Positions 10,627-22,241 of a DNA stretch of 64,000 nucleotides are shown here, piece by piece. The position numbers and the translations under genes were made by a program. How positions within the stretch are numbered: position 1 is the first letter of the stretch; each line of letters begins with the position of its first letter. Under the pieces are notes generated by a model. That model ran no database searches. It worked only from the letters and a program-made list of their open reading frames with translations, and was not told the origin of the DNA. The DNA is taken from assembly GCF_000189635.1 (NCBI RefSeq), contig NW_002476237.1:558001-622000 (forward strand), read 5' to 3'. The DNA comes from Tetrahymena thermophila SB210. Lineage: Eukaryota; Ciliophora; Oligohymenophorea; Hymenostomatida; Tetrahymenidae.

Positions 10627-13600
10627 TCAGAATTCATCATCTGATTCTTCATAGAAGAGTGTATTTGAGCGAACCTTGTTAAATTGGCTTTGTGATTAAA
10701 GCATATGATTTTTGAAATAAGGCTGTCTAGATTCAATTATAGAAAATTTTTAGCTGTATCTTGGTGCATTTTAAGAAATTATAGTAGTTTTTTTTTAATT
10801 TTTAACATTGCTGTTTAGAATTAAATTTGCAATTTTGGAAATTTAATTAGGGTTTGATGATCTTGAATTTGCTGGTGTAACAACATGGAATGAGGTAACA
10901 TTTTCAAATCCTCTTTTTTTGGTATCTCTGTAATAAATATGGTATCTTCTGTCACGTTTTATAAATGCATTAGGCTTGTAATTTAAGAGTCTATTCAAAA
11001 CAGCTGGGCAATTAAAGTCTACATAATACGATTTGAAATTTTTCATTCTGTCAGTGTTTAAGGAAGGGAACTCAAACACCATTTCTTTCTTAGCAGCTGC
11101 TATTTGTGTCAATTTTTTAGCTTTTTCATTAATTTACTGTAATTCTTCGTAAGCTTCAATATTTTGCTAATTTCCATCTTCAAAATTAATCACACCTTCT
11201 TGTTCTAAATTTTAAAGTATTGTGTTTTAAATTTGCTGCAACAATAGATTTTTTTATATGTATCGACTCTGTTTGCGCTATATTCCAATATTTTAATAGA
11301 CTTCATTTATTTTTCTCAAGATTTTTTAATTTTAAGGAGTGTTTTCTGTTGTAAAACTTTTCTGTTTATTTAAAACTGGATGTTTATATGATCTCTAACG
11401 AATGTATTCGTGACTGTAAGAGGACTAATCACTGGCATTTTTATCTTCATTATTAGCTTCCGAAGAAATAGATTTATCAAAGCTATCTCCTAAAGCAGCT
11501 GCAATATCTTATATAAGCACTCTATTTTACTAAGGAGGTTTATCTAAAAACTTTACTTAGTTTCCTTTGTCTAAATCAGATTAATTATTAAATGAAATAG
11601 ATGACTTATTTTGTAATCTACGTCCTTAAGACGATTTTTGCTTTTTGTGTAATTATTAGTCTATTTTTATATTCAATTAAGCAGTATTCAAAAACGAGTT
11701 TGTTTTATCATGCTTTGGAGAAATCAAATTTTTTACTTCTAAAACATTGTTTCTCTTTTATTATTCTTATTAATATCTATTAAAATCTTATTCGTTATTA
11801 ATCTCTTATATTTTGAGAGGTATAAATTTTTATGTTTGCAATTAGGTACTGTTTCCTAATGGATTTTCGTTATCATCTTCAAATATAACCTACTCTTTTG
11901 TGAGACTTCCTCTTATTTTTGATTAGAAAGAAGAATAGAAATTCTGTATCTATTATTGATTAGGATCATTTTATTATTCCAAAAAGCTCTATCTCTAATT
12001 ACTATTCTAAGTATTTAGTTAAAGATTTTACTGTGTCTATTGCTTTTAGACCAGAATATTTGCTGGAAATACATTTTAAATATTATAATTGAAGACATTT
12101 TGTTAAGGTGCAAGAAGAGGAGAAGGCGGAATGTAAGTGTCTTAGTCAACTATTTATGTTTACATAGTTTGCAACTATCGCAGAGTTAATTTCTTTTAAT
12201 TTTTACGGATATCATTCATATGATTATTAGTATTAGAGTTAAACTTTTGTTGTGATGGAGTATTATTATTTGAATTACTATTATTTTTAAAATGAGTATT
12301 TTAATTACCTTGCAACTATAAATTATTAGCTTAACCACCTGACAATTAACTTTGATTTTACAATGTTGCTTCAATTTTCTTTTGAGCAAATACTATTTCT
12401 TTGATCTAATTAAGACACTTTACTTTTTGAACTCTCCTCCAAGCATCTTTATTCCTTTCATATTAAAATCCATCTCTGAAGTTTTATCTCAAAATGACTG
12501 CTTCTTTATCAGGTTAATAATGAATTTTATTACACTTCTAAGTTATATGACCATATCTATCGCATGAGTAGCATTTAATTTAGAGTGAATTCAAATTATC
12601 ATTGTTCACTATTTCATCATGAATTTGGCAATAAATCTCATAGTCAGATGGAAATTCTTTAAGGAGTTTAATAAAATCTTTCTTTTTTATTGAAAGGACA
12701 GAACAAGGCCCTAGAGATTTAGCAGAAGCACATCTTGGCTTTTCTGTGAAAAATGAAAATTCTCCGAAAAGTTCTCCTTTTTTTAGTTCTTTTATTGGTT
12801 TTGTTGTTACTTCCTCCATAGCATATTTGAAACACTTTGTATAAAGTTAAATGCTACCTTTTTCAACAATATAAAAAGCAGTTTCTGATTATGATTATTG
12901 CAAAGTCTAAACATAACAATAGTCTTCAGTACCACTCTAAAATTATATTTATTACTAAAATGGATTTTATTAAATATTTTATCCGTTATTTTAATTAGTA
13001 AAAGATTGAGGTTCGTTGAGTTAGTTATTCAAGTAAGTTTACTATGATGATTATTAATTATTTTATGAGTTTGTTTACTACATATTGACACCAGAATATC
13101 TAAATTAGTTATTTCCATTATTTAAATTATTTTAAATTGGCGAACTTAAATTATTTTAATAATTTAAGGGCTATCCTATGTTTAATTAAACTTGACTTCC
13201 ACTAAGTTTTTTATTGTGATTAGGGACTTAAAGCATATTTTATTAAGCAGATAAGTTTTAGTTAATGTTAATTAACGGAACATTCAACTAAAGAGGGTTA
13301 TTGTATATTAAACCAACACTGTTAATCTAGTTTTAAGTATTTTGTTGCTATTAATTAGTATAATTTTAGTTAATGCCATAAGGTAATTGAACTGATTAAG
13401 AACCTATAAAATTTTATTACTATTAGGGATATAAAAGTTAATTTGATTGCTGCTAATATACAATATTATGCTAAACATTTTGAAAAGGACCATTATTAGA
13501 GATATTTTAAGGGTATGCATTTTAATAATATATAGGCTATTAAAGCATTTACTGCTGTTATTGTTATTATTATAGTTGCAAGTATAACTATGGTATGGGA

Positions 13601-16152
13601 TTATTTTGTTGATTCTAAATTAAATACTGGCCATGTATGAGTGGATTATTTGTTACATAAAAATCATTTTCTTCAAAGATAATTTCATTGTTCAAATAAG
13701 TTTCCTTTTGCATTTATAGAGCTAATTTGCTCAAAAACCTACGTGAAAAATTGTTGATAAGAAAGGGAACTTGCTTAATCAATTATATATTTGCAGATAT
13801 TGTAATTTTATCTCTTATATTAGGTCCTAACTTGTCTAATACTTCTTTTTCTTCTTTTGTACTTAACTCTGCTTCAGCACGATGCTTATACTCCATATAT
13901 TTGATAACCTCAAGTTAAAGGTTTTTTTTTATATTCAAATTATTGAGATATCTGCTAATTAAATTGATATCTTTTTAAAATTCTGTATTCTTTGTATTAA
14001 TTTCGGACACAATATAACCAATTTAGTTAAACGAATATGCAAATACACCACCTGCAAAGATCATAGTAAATGCACAGAAAGTAGCCTCGTAATTATTTGA
14101 AGCAGCTATGTCTCCATATCCTGTTGTAGTCATTGTTGTTACACTCCAGTAAAAAGAATAAATATATTTAGAAAATACAGTGCCATTCATCAAATCAGCA
14201 TCTTAATTTTTCTAAGATTGCTGCTATGAACTATAATGCTAAATCCAAGTTACATTAGTAAAATTATATACTTCCTCTAATTTGGCTAGTCCTAAAAATA
14301 AGCAAGCAAAAAAGTGGCCAACGAAAAGGACTAAAAAACTGAGTTATAGTAGTTTTATATAAGGAACAAAAGATTAATTTTAAAGCTAACATAACTCGAG
14401 GTACTTCGCTAGGATAGACCGCAAAGTTATGTATTTACAGACTACAAAGACATTTACAATCCTCCAAGCACTTTCAAACTGTGCCATCGAATCAATAACT
14501 GGAAGCAATGCAAGTAAATCCCAAATAAATCCTTTCATGAAGTAGTTAACCATTACCTACTTTCTATCCATTATGCAAATACCTCTATCATAAAATCCGA
14601 TATTAAAATTTAGAATTATGTGAACTATAAAAATTGTAAAGCAGAGGTATGGGAAAACTTTCCAAAAATAATCACTGTATTCTAACTCCATGTGAGTATA
14701 AGTAACAAATTCAATTGGCTGAATGAGCAAATTCAATATAATCATAGTCGAATGGATTATATCCCAAATATATAAAATTTATGATTAAGGATTGATAATT
14801 GGAACACAAATTAACGTTTAAAGTATCCATGTCATCAAAAGTGAATCCTCTTGTTTTTTTCTACCTTAGATACTGGTGTAACTTTTATAGATAGTATCTC
14901 TGGAACCGGAAAATGATGTTCCAAATAATTTACGTTTCCTGTTATGGAATGAATTTGGGTCGAAGTGAGTTGAATCATCTATCATTTCAATCTATCTTGG
15001 TGTGACCAAATTTGATTTCCAAATCGTTGAAACCCTCTTCAAATTAGAAATAAACCTCCAAGAATTTAAAACTAAATTAAATACAATATTATCACTTTCT
15101 TGAGTTAAAGTTCTGGAAAAGAAATTTTTTATTTTGGCTGTTCCTTATCTCAAGTTTAGAAATGTTTTTCTCTTTTAAGAACGTGTCATCTAAGCACCTC
15201 CAAACTCACTCCCACCTCTCCGTTATGCTGAATTGTTATTATTTATTTAAGATTCTTCTTTATTTTACTTCTCTATATTATTTTGATATTCATTAATTGA
15301 AGTTGTCATCTTATTTGAAATATTAAATTTTTTTGCAGTCCCATGCTCAATTGTTGTTTTTATTTATCTTAGCAATTTACTTCCTATAGAATCAGCCTTA
15401 TTACTCTAACCAAAATCATGTGGTTCTTACTAAATTGTTGTTAAAGATTTGTTGGCTTATCTCAAGCCTTTATTTACTTTAACAGGACTCTGCTAATTTC
15501 TATTTTTTACTGAACCACTATTATATCCTTAATTTGCAGCATTTTCACTAAATCCCAATTCAACCATTTCTATATTAATCGGTTTATCTGATTTTTTAGT
15601 GTTAGATTATAATTTAGAATTTTTTTCTTGCCTTTATTCCATTTCTATTCTTTCAATACTTTCTAAATTGCTATGAAACTCTATATTATCTGATTGCTAG
15701 TAGCTATCTTATTCTGAATTTTCTTCCAAATTTTACTTTTTACTTCTATCTTAGTTTATTTAATGATCCTATTTCTCTTCAAGTGTAATTTCCTTTGCTG
15801 GAAATTTAGTCTATTACTAATAAGTCATCATTTCAGAATTAATATGAATTATTTAGCTGATTTCATCATCCTTATTATGATTTTGTTATTCTTCTAAAAT
15901 TAAATCCTTCTTCATTAATTTACTTAATTTTTTAGAAGGAGATAACTTTTCATCGTGCTTTGTTTCTAATGCATCGCTTTCCTCTGACTTAAAATTTAAA
16001 ATATTAAAATTACTATCAATAAGTTCTTTATCTTCTCTTCTTTCATTCTCTTCAGTAATTAAATTGCCCCAACCACCACGGTCAGTAATTATACCCTCAC
16101 CTTTTTAAGGAATACTGTATTACTATTGAAGATAATTATCTTTACGACTCAT
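10627..16152 (-). CDS. Voltage/cyclic-nucleotide-gated-type K+ channel with CNBD and zinc knuckle
   Basis: One uninterrupted TGA-free frame of 1,842 codons from ATG at 16152 to TGA at 10627-10629; no intron is needed. Residues 1 to about 420 are low-complexity and charged. A six-TM channel core follows (about 430-750), with the pore filter TTMTTTGYGD near residue 675 (about 14.1 kb), a K+-selective signature. A C-linker leads to a cyclic-nucleotide-binding domain (about 810-1185): its start has EIIFEEND, its end has SETAFYIVEKGSIQLY and the phosphate-binding-like GELFGEFSFFTEKPRCASA. A roughly 235-residue Gln/Asn-rich segment (about 12.95-13.66 kb) interrupts the CNBD. Directly after it comes a CCHC knuckle, CYSCDRYGHITQKC. 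The remaining about 630 residues are Gln/Asn-rich with helical stretches. Most similar to EAG/HCN/CNG-type channels; acts in a membrane, ciliary or plasma. Stop choice: TAA triplets near 10.84 kb are read as Gln and the frame continues to the TGA. Confidence 0.93.
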
Positions 16153-17990
16153 ATCTACAAATATTTGAAAAAGAAAAATGCAAAATTTGTACCTATTTTT
16201 GAGAGAATTTATCTAATTTAATGATTACTTATCTTTTCTTATTATACTGTTATTTTTAAATTATTTGTTTACTTTCAGAAATAAGAAAAAAAGTAAAGCA
16301 ATAACTAACTTATCATATAAAATTAATTTTTGATTCATGATTTTTATTATTAACCCATATATTAATTATAAATAATTATCAAATTCACTATATTCTTATT
16401 AACTATTGAACAAATTACTCTATAAATTCAGTAATACTTTCTTTATTACTAATATTAAAATGATAATTGATTTTTCTGAACCCTTAATTTTTAAAGTATT
16501 GCAGAATACTTTTATAAATTAAAAATAATCATATTTTAATTTGCTTTTTACTAGTAAATTTAATTTTTTCTTTCTCTAATATGTTAACTTTTTTGTTTGT
16601 ATTTTTGTTTAGGATTTTTTTATTTTTCAAATTTTTTGCTCAATTCTAACAATAAAATTCTATTAATTCTTTATAGACCTACACAATTTAACAAAGCAAA
16701 GTGCATATATATAAAAATAATTAACATTAAAGCAAATATTCATTTATTTTTCTTAAAATATTGGGAAGTCATTTAATTTATTGTAATTTCATAAAAAATT
16801 CCCACATTCGATAAATACAAAAAAAAAATAGGAAGTAGAATAATATTTAAGCTGATAAACATAAATTTTTTTCTTTTTTAAAATTGATTTTTCAATATAA
16901 TTTATTTATAAAAAAATAATTGTTTTTTAATATTTAATTAAATTAAAATGTTTGTTAAATTCACTTTTTGCTTCTCTATTAATTATTTTAAAAATAAGTT
17001 GGAAAAATATTACTTGAAATAATAAATAACAAAATTAAATTAAATCTATTTTAATTTAACTCATAATTTTTAACATCAATTGTTTATTATTGTATTAAAA
17101 AACTTTTAAAATTTTGAAAAAAAGTGAATTCCAGTCTGGATTTTATTTTACTGCAAAAATAAATATAAAATCTTGATAGATAGACTTGATTAACTTGTAA
17201 AATTATATTAACATGCAAAGAATAGTAATTGGTATATATAAACTTATTGGCATATATTTTAATAAAAATATTAATTAAAAATAATAATAAATTTAATAGG
17301 AGTAAAATCTTAAAAAAGTTTTTTAAATAATATGATAAAAATATTTTTATTTTACATTAAATTAGCAATTTAATTAACTGCTGGATAAAAATTGTAATAA
17401 TTTTTTCAGTTGCTTATTATAAATTTAAAAATTTTGGAGATAAGTAAGGGAGGATGTTAATGAGAATTTATAATATTTATTTATTAATCAGAAAAAATAT
17501 ATTTTACAATATTCTATTTTTAAAATTCAATTTATTTAATTAGCAATTAACTAATCATAATTATGATATTTTTCTAAATAAAATAATCATAAATTATCTA
17601 TATTTTAGATTTAATTTTTCATTTATAAAATATAATTAATTATTTCAAAAATTAAAATGAAACAAATAAAATTATATTAATTAATTAGTTCGTTAGAAGG
17701 AAAAAATGAATTTATACAAACCTAGGAATTACAGTAATTAGGATTTTACTGAAAAAATGTAATTTATTTAGCTGTTCAAAACTTAATTAATTCTAAAATT
17801 TAAATATTTATTTTTTCAAAAGCAAAAAATTAAAATATAATTCAACCTTAAAACCTTAATTGAATATTTAAAAAAATTTATCTTATTTTTTAATTTAATA
17901 AAGAATAATATTTTTATTAATTTTCTTTTTTTTTTACTTTTATTCAAATAACTTATTGTTAAATTAAATATTTTCGAATTTATAAATTAA
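16153..17990. other. Long AT-rich intergenic region, nothing recognised
   Basis: About 1.8 kb of extremely A/T-rich DNA with homopolymer runs upstream of the K+ channel gene. Frames are open for modest lengths only because few triplets can be TGA; their composition (F, I, K, L, N, Y) looks like random AT DNA. No RNA gene or repeat was recognised. Confidence 0.6.
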
Positions 17991-18000
17991 GTGTCTTTTA

Positions 18001-19200
18001 CCTCTTCCAAGATAAAAGATCAAAGATTAAATCATCATAAGAAAACTAACCAAACTTGAAACTTAAAAAATATGATAATTGCAAGCTAAAATAAATTAAA
18101 ATTTGCTATTTTAAACATTTATTATGATTATTTTTGTATAACTGTTAAAATATATTTAAATTTTTTAGCTTTATTGAAAAGCTTATTTTATTTTAAAGTA
18201 GACTTCATTGATTAAATGAAAAATCTATTAAATACATAAAGTATTTTGTTTAAAGTAACAAAGAAACTAATTTTGAAAATGTATGCTTTATCAAAAAAGT
18301 TTTATCCTATTTTTTCATGAATTATTTAAAAAAATTGATTCTTTTTTATAATAAAAATAGTTTTTTTATTAAGAATATAATGAAAGATTTTGACTAAACT
18401 ATATTGAAAATATTTGTAAATATACTTTCTTGTATATGACTAAAAATTGAACTACATAAATGAAAGCCTGTTTTTTAAATGCTTCACATTTTAAAGAACA
18501 ATCTTAGGATATGCCTTGGATAAACTTAAATAATCTTATTTGATATGCTTTTAATTATTAACTATTTTAATTTACTATAGGGCCTTTCATTAAAATTATT
18601 GAAACAGAGAATACTAAAACCATGTTTAAATATTTTAATAAGTAACTTATACTTGATGAACACTTAAAAGATCCAAGTTAGATATTTTAATTTTTTGAAA
18701 ATTTTGTAAAAAATAAAAATTTTAAAATAGATGATATTATATGGTTGGTGATTGCTGAGACTAACTTTTAGCTAAAAAGTTTATATTGAAATAAATTAAA
18801 TGATAATGAGAAATAAAACTAGTAAGCATAGGTATATATGATTAACTATAAATTTGTTGTTGCTTAAATTTAATGATGTTCCGCGATATTTGTTTTAAAA
18901 ACTTGATCAGATATGCATAAATTTTATTATGAAGTAATATATCAATGTAAGAAAGATATTTATAAAGATTCACACATCAATGACGATATTTTGCAACACC
19001 CATTCAATCTAGAAATAGTATAGGACTTTAAATTTTAAACTAAAGAATGATTTGCACGTCTTTAGAGATTCTAATTTTGTAATCCTTATATTGTAAAAAA
19101 CATTATATTTTTCCCATCAATTTTATATTGCGTAATCTTTTTCATGTGAGGTATTTTAAATCCATTCTATATACAGATTCATCTTACAGTTATTAAATCA
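18001..19200 (+). pseudogene. Possible decayed gene: protein-like frame interrupted by about 12 TGA codons
   Basis: In the frame whose codons start at 18001, a protein-like translation runs about 400 codons with TAA/TAG as Gln, interrupted by TGA at 18073, 18175, 18217, 18274, 18391, 18448, 18541, 18787, 18874, 18904, 19048 and 19147. The best segments, 18542-18786 and 18907-19047, have coding-like composition, e.g. IIETENTKTMFKYFNKQ and HINDDILQHPFNLEIVQDF. Several TGAs sit where Trp would be plausible, and TGG occurs at 18517 and 18742. G-to-A decay of Trp codons in a pseudogene is one explanation; chance AT-rich reading is another. I do not recognise the family. GT-AG introns bridging all of these TGAs could not be found. 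Confidence 0.35.
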
Positions 19201-19356
19201 ATGATTAAGATTTTATTATAAGATTTGCGTGATATTAAATACATTTTTGCTCTATCAGTCATAATTTTTTTTAGAATAATTAAAAATAAGTAAAAATAAC
19301 TAACACACAACAACTTTATTTACCTTATCAAAAAATTTAAAATTTAGTTGATAGAA

Positions 19357-21713
19357 ATGGCTGAAATTTTTGAATAAGAAAAGAAAAAAATTAACTTTAA
19401 CCCAAAAGAGCTTTAGCGCTTTTTCTATTTCAATTCAGAATAGATCGTTAAAGATGTTACATAGGGTTTTCAAGATTTTTCTGCTAATCCTAAATTAACT
19501 ATTTAACCTAACTTCCATTCAATGAGTCGTATTGACTAAATCAAGCTCTCTGGCGAAACATTAAAGGAAATCAATTCGTATAAAGATTAAAAGTATAATT
19601 ACAACACTTCATTAGGCAAAATGATTGGTGAATTTTAATTTCCCTTTGTCATTCCTTCTGGTGTCCATTAAATGATGTTTATTCCTACTATCAAGTATTT
19701 AGGAACTGAAGAGCAATGTAGATATTCAATTTTATTATAACTCCTATCTCTCTTTATTAAAATCATTTTTTTATTTAGAAAAGAAATGGCTACCTCGTAT
19801 TTATTCTTACGAAATAGTTGGATGCTATTGTTAGACTGAGTTAGGACATGGTTCTGATGTTCAAAGTCTTGAAACAACAGCTGAATATGACGTCAGCACT
19901 TAAGAATTCGTAATTAATTCTCCAAGTTTAACTTCAACTAAGTGGTGGGTTGGCGAATTAGGAGTTTGGGCTAACCACGCTTTAGTTTTTGCATAGCTTC
20001 ATATCAAAGGTAAAAATTATTCGCTCTTAGCTTATTATTAAAATGGCTTTTACTCATATCCTATTTTACATTTCTAATCTTTTAAAAAAATAAAATAGGC
20101 AAAAAGCATGGAGTTCATCCTATTTTGGTCTAAATTAGAGATTTAAAAACACACTAACCTCTTCCCGGAATTGTAGTTGGTGACATTGGTCCAAAAGTTG
20201 GATACAACGTCAAAGATAATGGATTTATTAGATTCAACAATATCGTAAACAATCATTTTTATATTTTTTAAAACAGGTCATTAAATAAATAATAAATAAA
20301 AAGAGAGTTCCAAGAGAAAATATGCTCATGAAATACTCAAAAGTTTCCAAGGATGGCTTGTTTACTCAAAGAGGCAATCCAAAAATTGCATATGCAGGTA
20401 TGCTTGAAACTCGTTTAGGAATTAGCTGTCTTTTCCATCGTTCTCTCGGAAGAGTAAACTAAATTGATTATATTTAAATCAATAGAAAATTTTATTTAAC
20501 TGTATTTTTTTTTTTTTTTAAATTTATTGTTTTTAAATAAAGGCTTTAGCTATAGGTGTAAGATATAGTTTATTTAGAAAATAATTCAAAACTAGTGATG
20601 GAGTTGAAAGATAAGTTATTGATTATCAAACATAGCAAGAAAAATTATTTATTCCTCTTGCTGACTCTTATGCTTTTTGTGCTTCTTCAAGCTAAATTAT
20701 GAGCCGTTTTGCTGAATTCTAAAAAGAAATAGAAGGTGGAGACTTTTCTAATTTAAATGAAATGCATATTATCTGTTCTGGTGCTAAAGCATACCACACT
20801 GAATATCCATTGGCTCATATGGAAAATATTAGACTCTCTTGCGGTGGACATGGTTTCTCTCATTACTCTGGTCTTCCTAGTATTGTTGAAGGTTTTAAAC
20901 CTTTAGTTACTTTAGAAGGAGAAAACACCATCATGTATTTATAAGTAAATTTTTTAAGAAAATATAAATTGGTTTTAAGATAAATTTTAATCAAATTAGG
21001 TTGCCAGATTCTTAATTAAAGGATTAACTGCTACTCTTAAGGGTGCTGAAAGAGTTCCTTCTTCTATATAATATCTTAAAGCTGGATTAGATTTTGTAGA
21101 AACTAAATTAGAAGCTGATACAATCTCTTAAATTTTAGATTTGGATGTACTTAAAAAAATTTTGGTTGTTAATGCAACTTATTAGATTAAGAATGTTGGA
21201 ATGAAAATGCAAAAGCTTTCTCTTGAAGGTAAAACTAATTAACAAATTTGGGACACTTTGATTGGAATATAGCTTGTTGATGCTGCTAAAGCTCACATGC
21301 TTTACTATACATTCATTAATTTTTACCAATAAATTGTCACTAATGATTATCTTAGTGAAAATTCAAAGACCATTCTTAAATAATTGTGTCGTCTCTTTGC
21401 TATTGCTAAGATTAATGAAAAACCTCACGGATTAATTGAGTCAGGATTTATAAACCCATCATAAATTTCTTTACTCAAACAAGCTCAACATTCATTATAC
21501 CCATCAATTAGAGAATAAGCTTTAGGATTAGTTGATGCATTTGGTTTCAAAGACGAGCAATTAAGAAGTGCTCTTTCTATCTCAGACGGTAAAGTATACG
21601 AAACTCTCTTGGATTGGGCTAAAAATCAAAATCCTTTAAATGAGAGTTACTTTGCTCCTGGATACGAAAATATCTAAAAAATGGGACAAATTACCCCTAA
21701 ACCTCTTCTTTGA
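19357..21713 (+). CDS. ACOX: Acyl-CoA oxidase (peroxisomal type)
   Basis: Six exons: 19357-19717, 19779-20009, 20099-20244, 20304-20453, 20543-20944 and 21000-21713. They sum to 668 codons including the TGA. Family features are clear: the flavin/substrate motif [16 protein letters not shown], the [10 protein letters not shown] motif of the middle beta domain, the C-terminal [12 protein letters not shown] segment and [15 protein letters not shown], where the family's catalytic Glu lies. The length of 667 aa matches eukaryotic acyl-CoA oxidases (about 650-700). Known family role: FAD-dependent first step of peroxisomal beta-oxidation, acyl-CoA + O2 to trans-2-enoyl-CoA + H2O2. The C-terminus is PKPLL, not a canonical SKL-type PTS1, so import may use another signal or a partner. 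The 59-nt intron 20245-20303 was preferred to a 32-nt alternative because it restores the conserved FNNIRVPRENM. Confidence 0.95.
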
Positions 21714-22241
21714 TAAAAATTAATAAAAAATTAAGATAAATATGTTTAAATTTTAATTTATAAAAAAAGCATTTAATTTTATGATTTATACAATTCAAAA
21801 AAATTCGAGTTTCTTTTTGTAAAAGAAAAACGAAGCTTTCTATTTTTTATTTGATGAAAAATTTAAAAAAGTTCACTTTATTATAAATCAATAAAAAAAA
21901 TATTTTTAGCATCACAATTAATAAAAATCATTAAAGCGATCAAGATAACTAATAAACTATATATTTATACTACTATTTATTCTATTAATTATATAACCAA
22001 ATAAAAAAATTTCAGATAAACATACAAGACTTAAATTAATTTTCAATTTTCATAGTAAAATATATTGTTGAAATAAGAACGATTTTTTATACTACGTTAA
22101 AAATTTTTTCTCAAATAATGATTGTTTGAAATAGAAGTGTAAAATACAACGAAAATGAATAAGAATACTCTTAGTTTTTTTAATTTTAAATTTGGTTGAT
22201 TATAAAAAAAAATTAGCATAAGGAGAAAAATATTAAATTAA
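21714..22241. other. Convergent intergenic region, nothing recognised
   Basis: About 530 nt of A/T-rich sequence between the convergent acyl-CoA oxidase and giant membrane protein genes; presumed 3' UTRs only. Confidence 0.6.

Noticed and set aside
12945-13660. Treating the Q/N-rich part of the CNBD as a large intron
   Set aside because: Plausible borders exist, but the segment is TGA-free for about 240 codons and Gln/Asn/Pro-rich unlike introns here, which are short and more A/T-rich. Kept as coding, with cDNA as the decisive test.
18001-19200. Nuclear copy of mitochondrial DNA (TGA as Trp)
   Set aside because: The frame also contains many TAA/TAG triplets, which are stops in ciliate mitochondria, so a mitochondrial origin does not fit.
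20245-20276. A 32-nt intron in acyl-CoA oxidase
   Set aside because: Using the later acceptor at 20303 gives a typical 59-nt intron and restores the conserved NNIRVPREN motif; the short version inserts unrelated residues.
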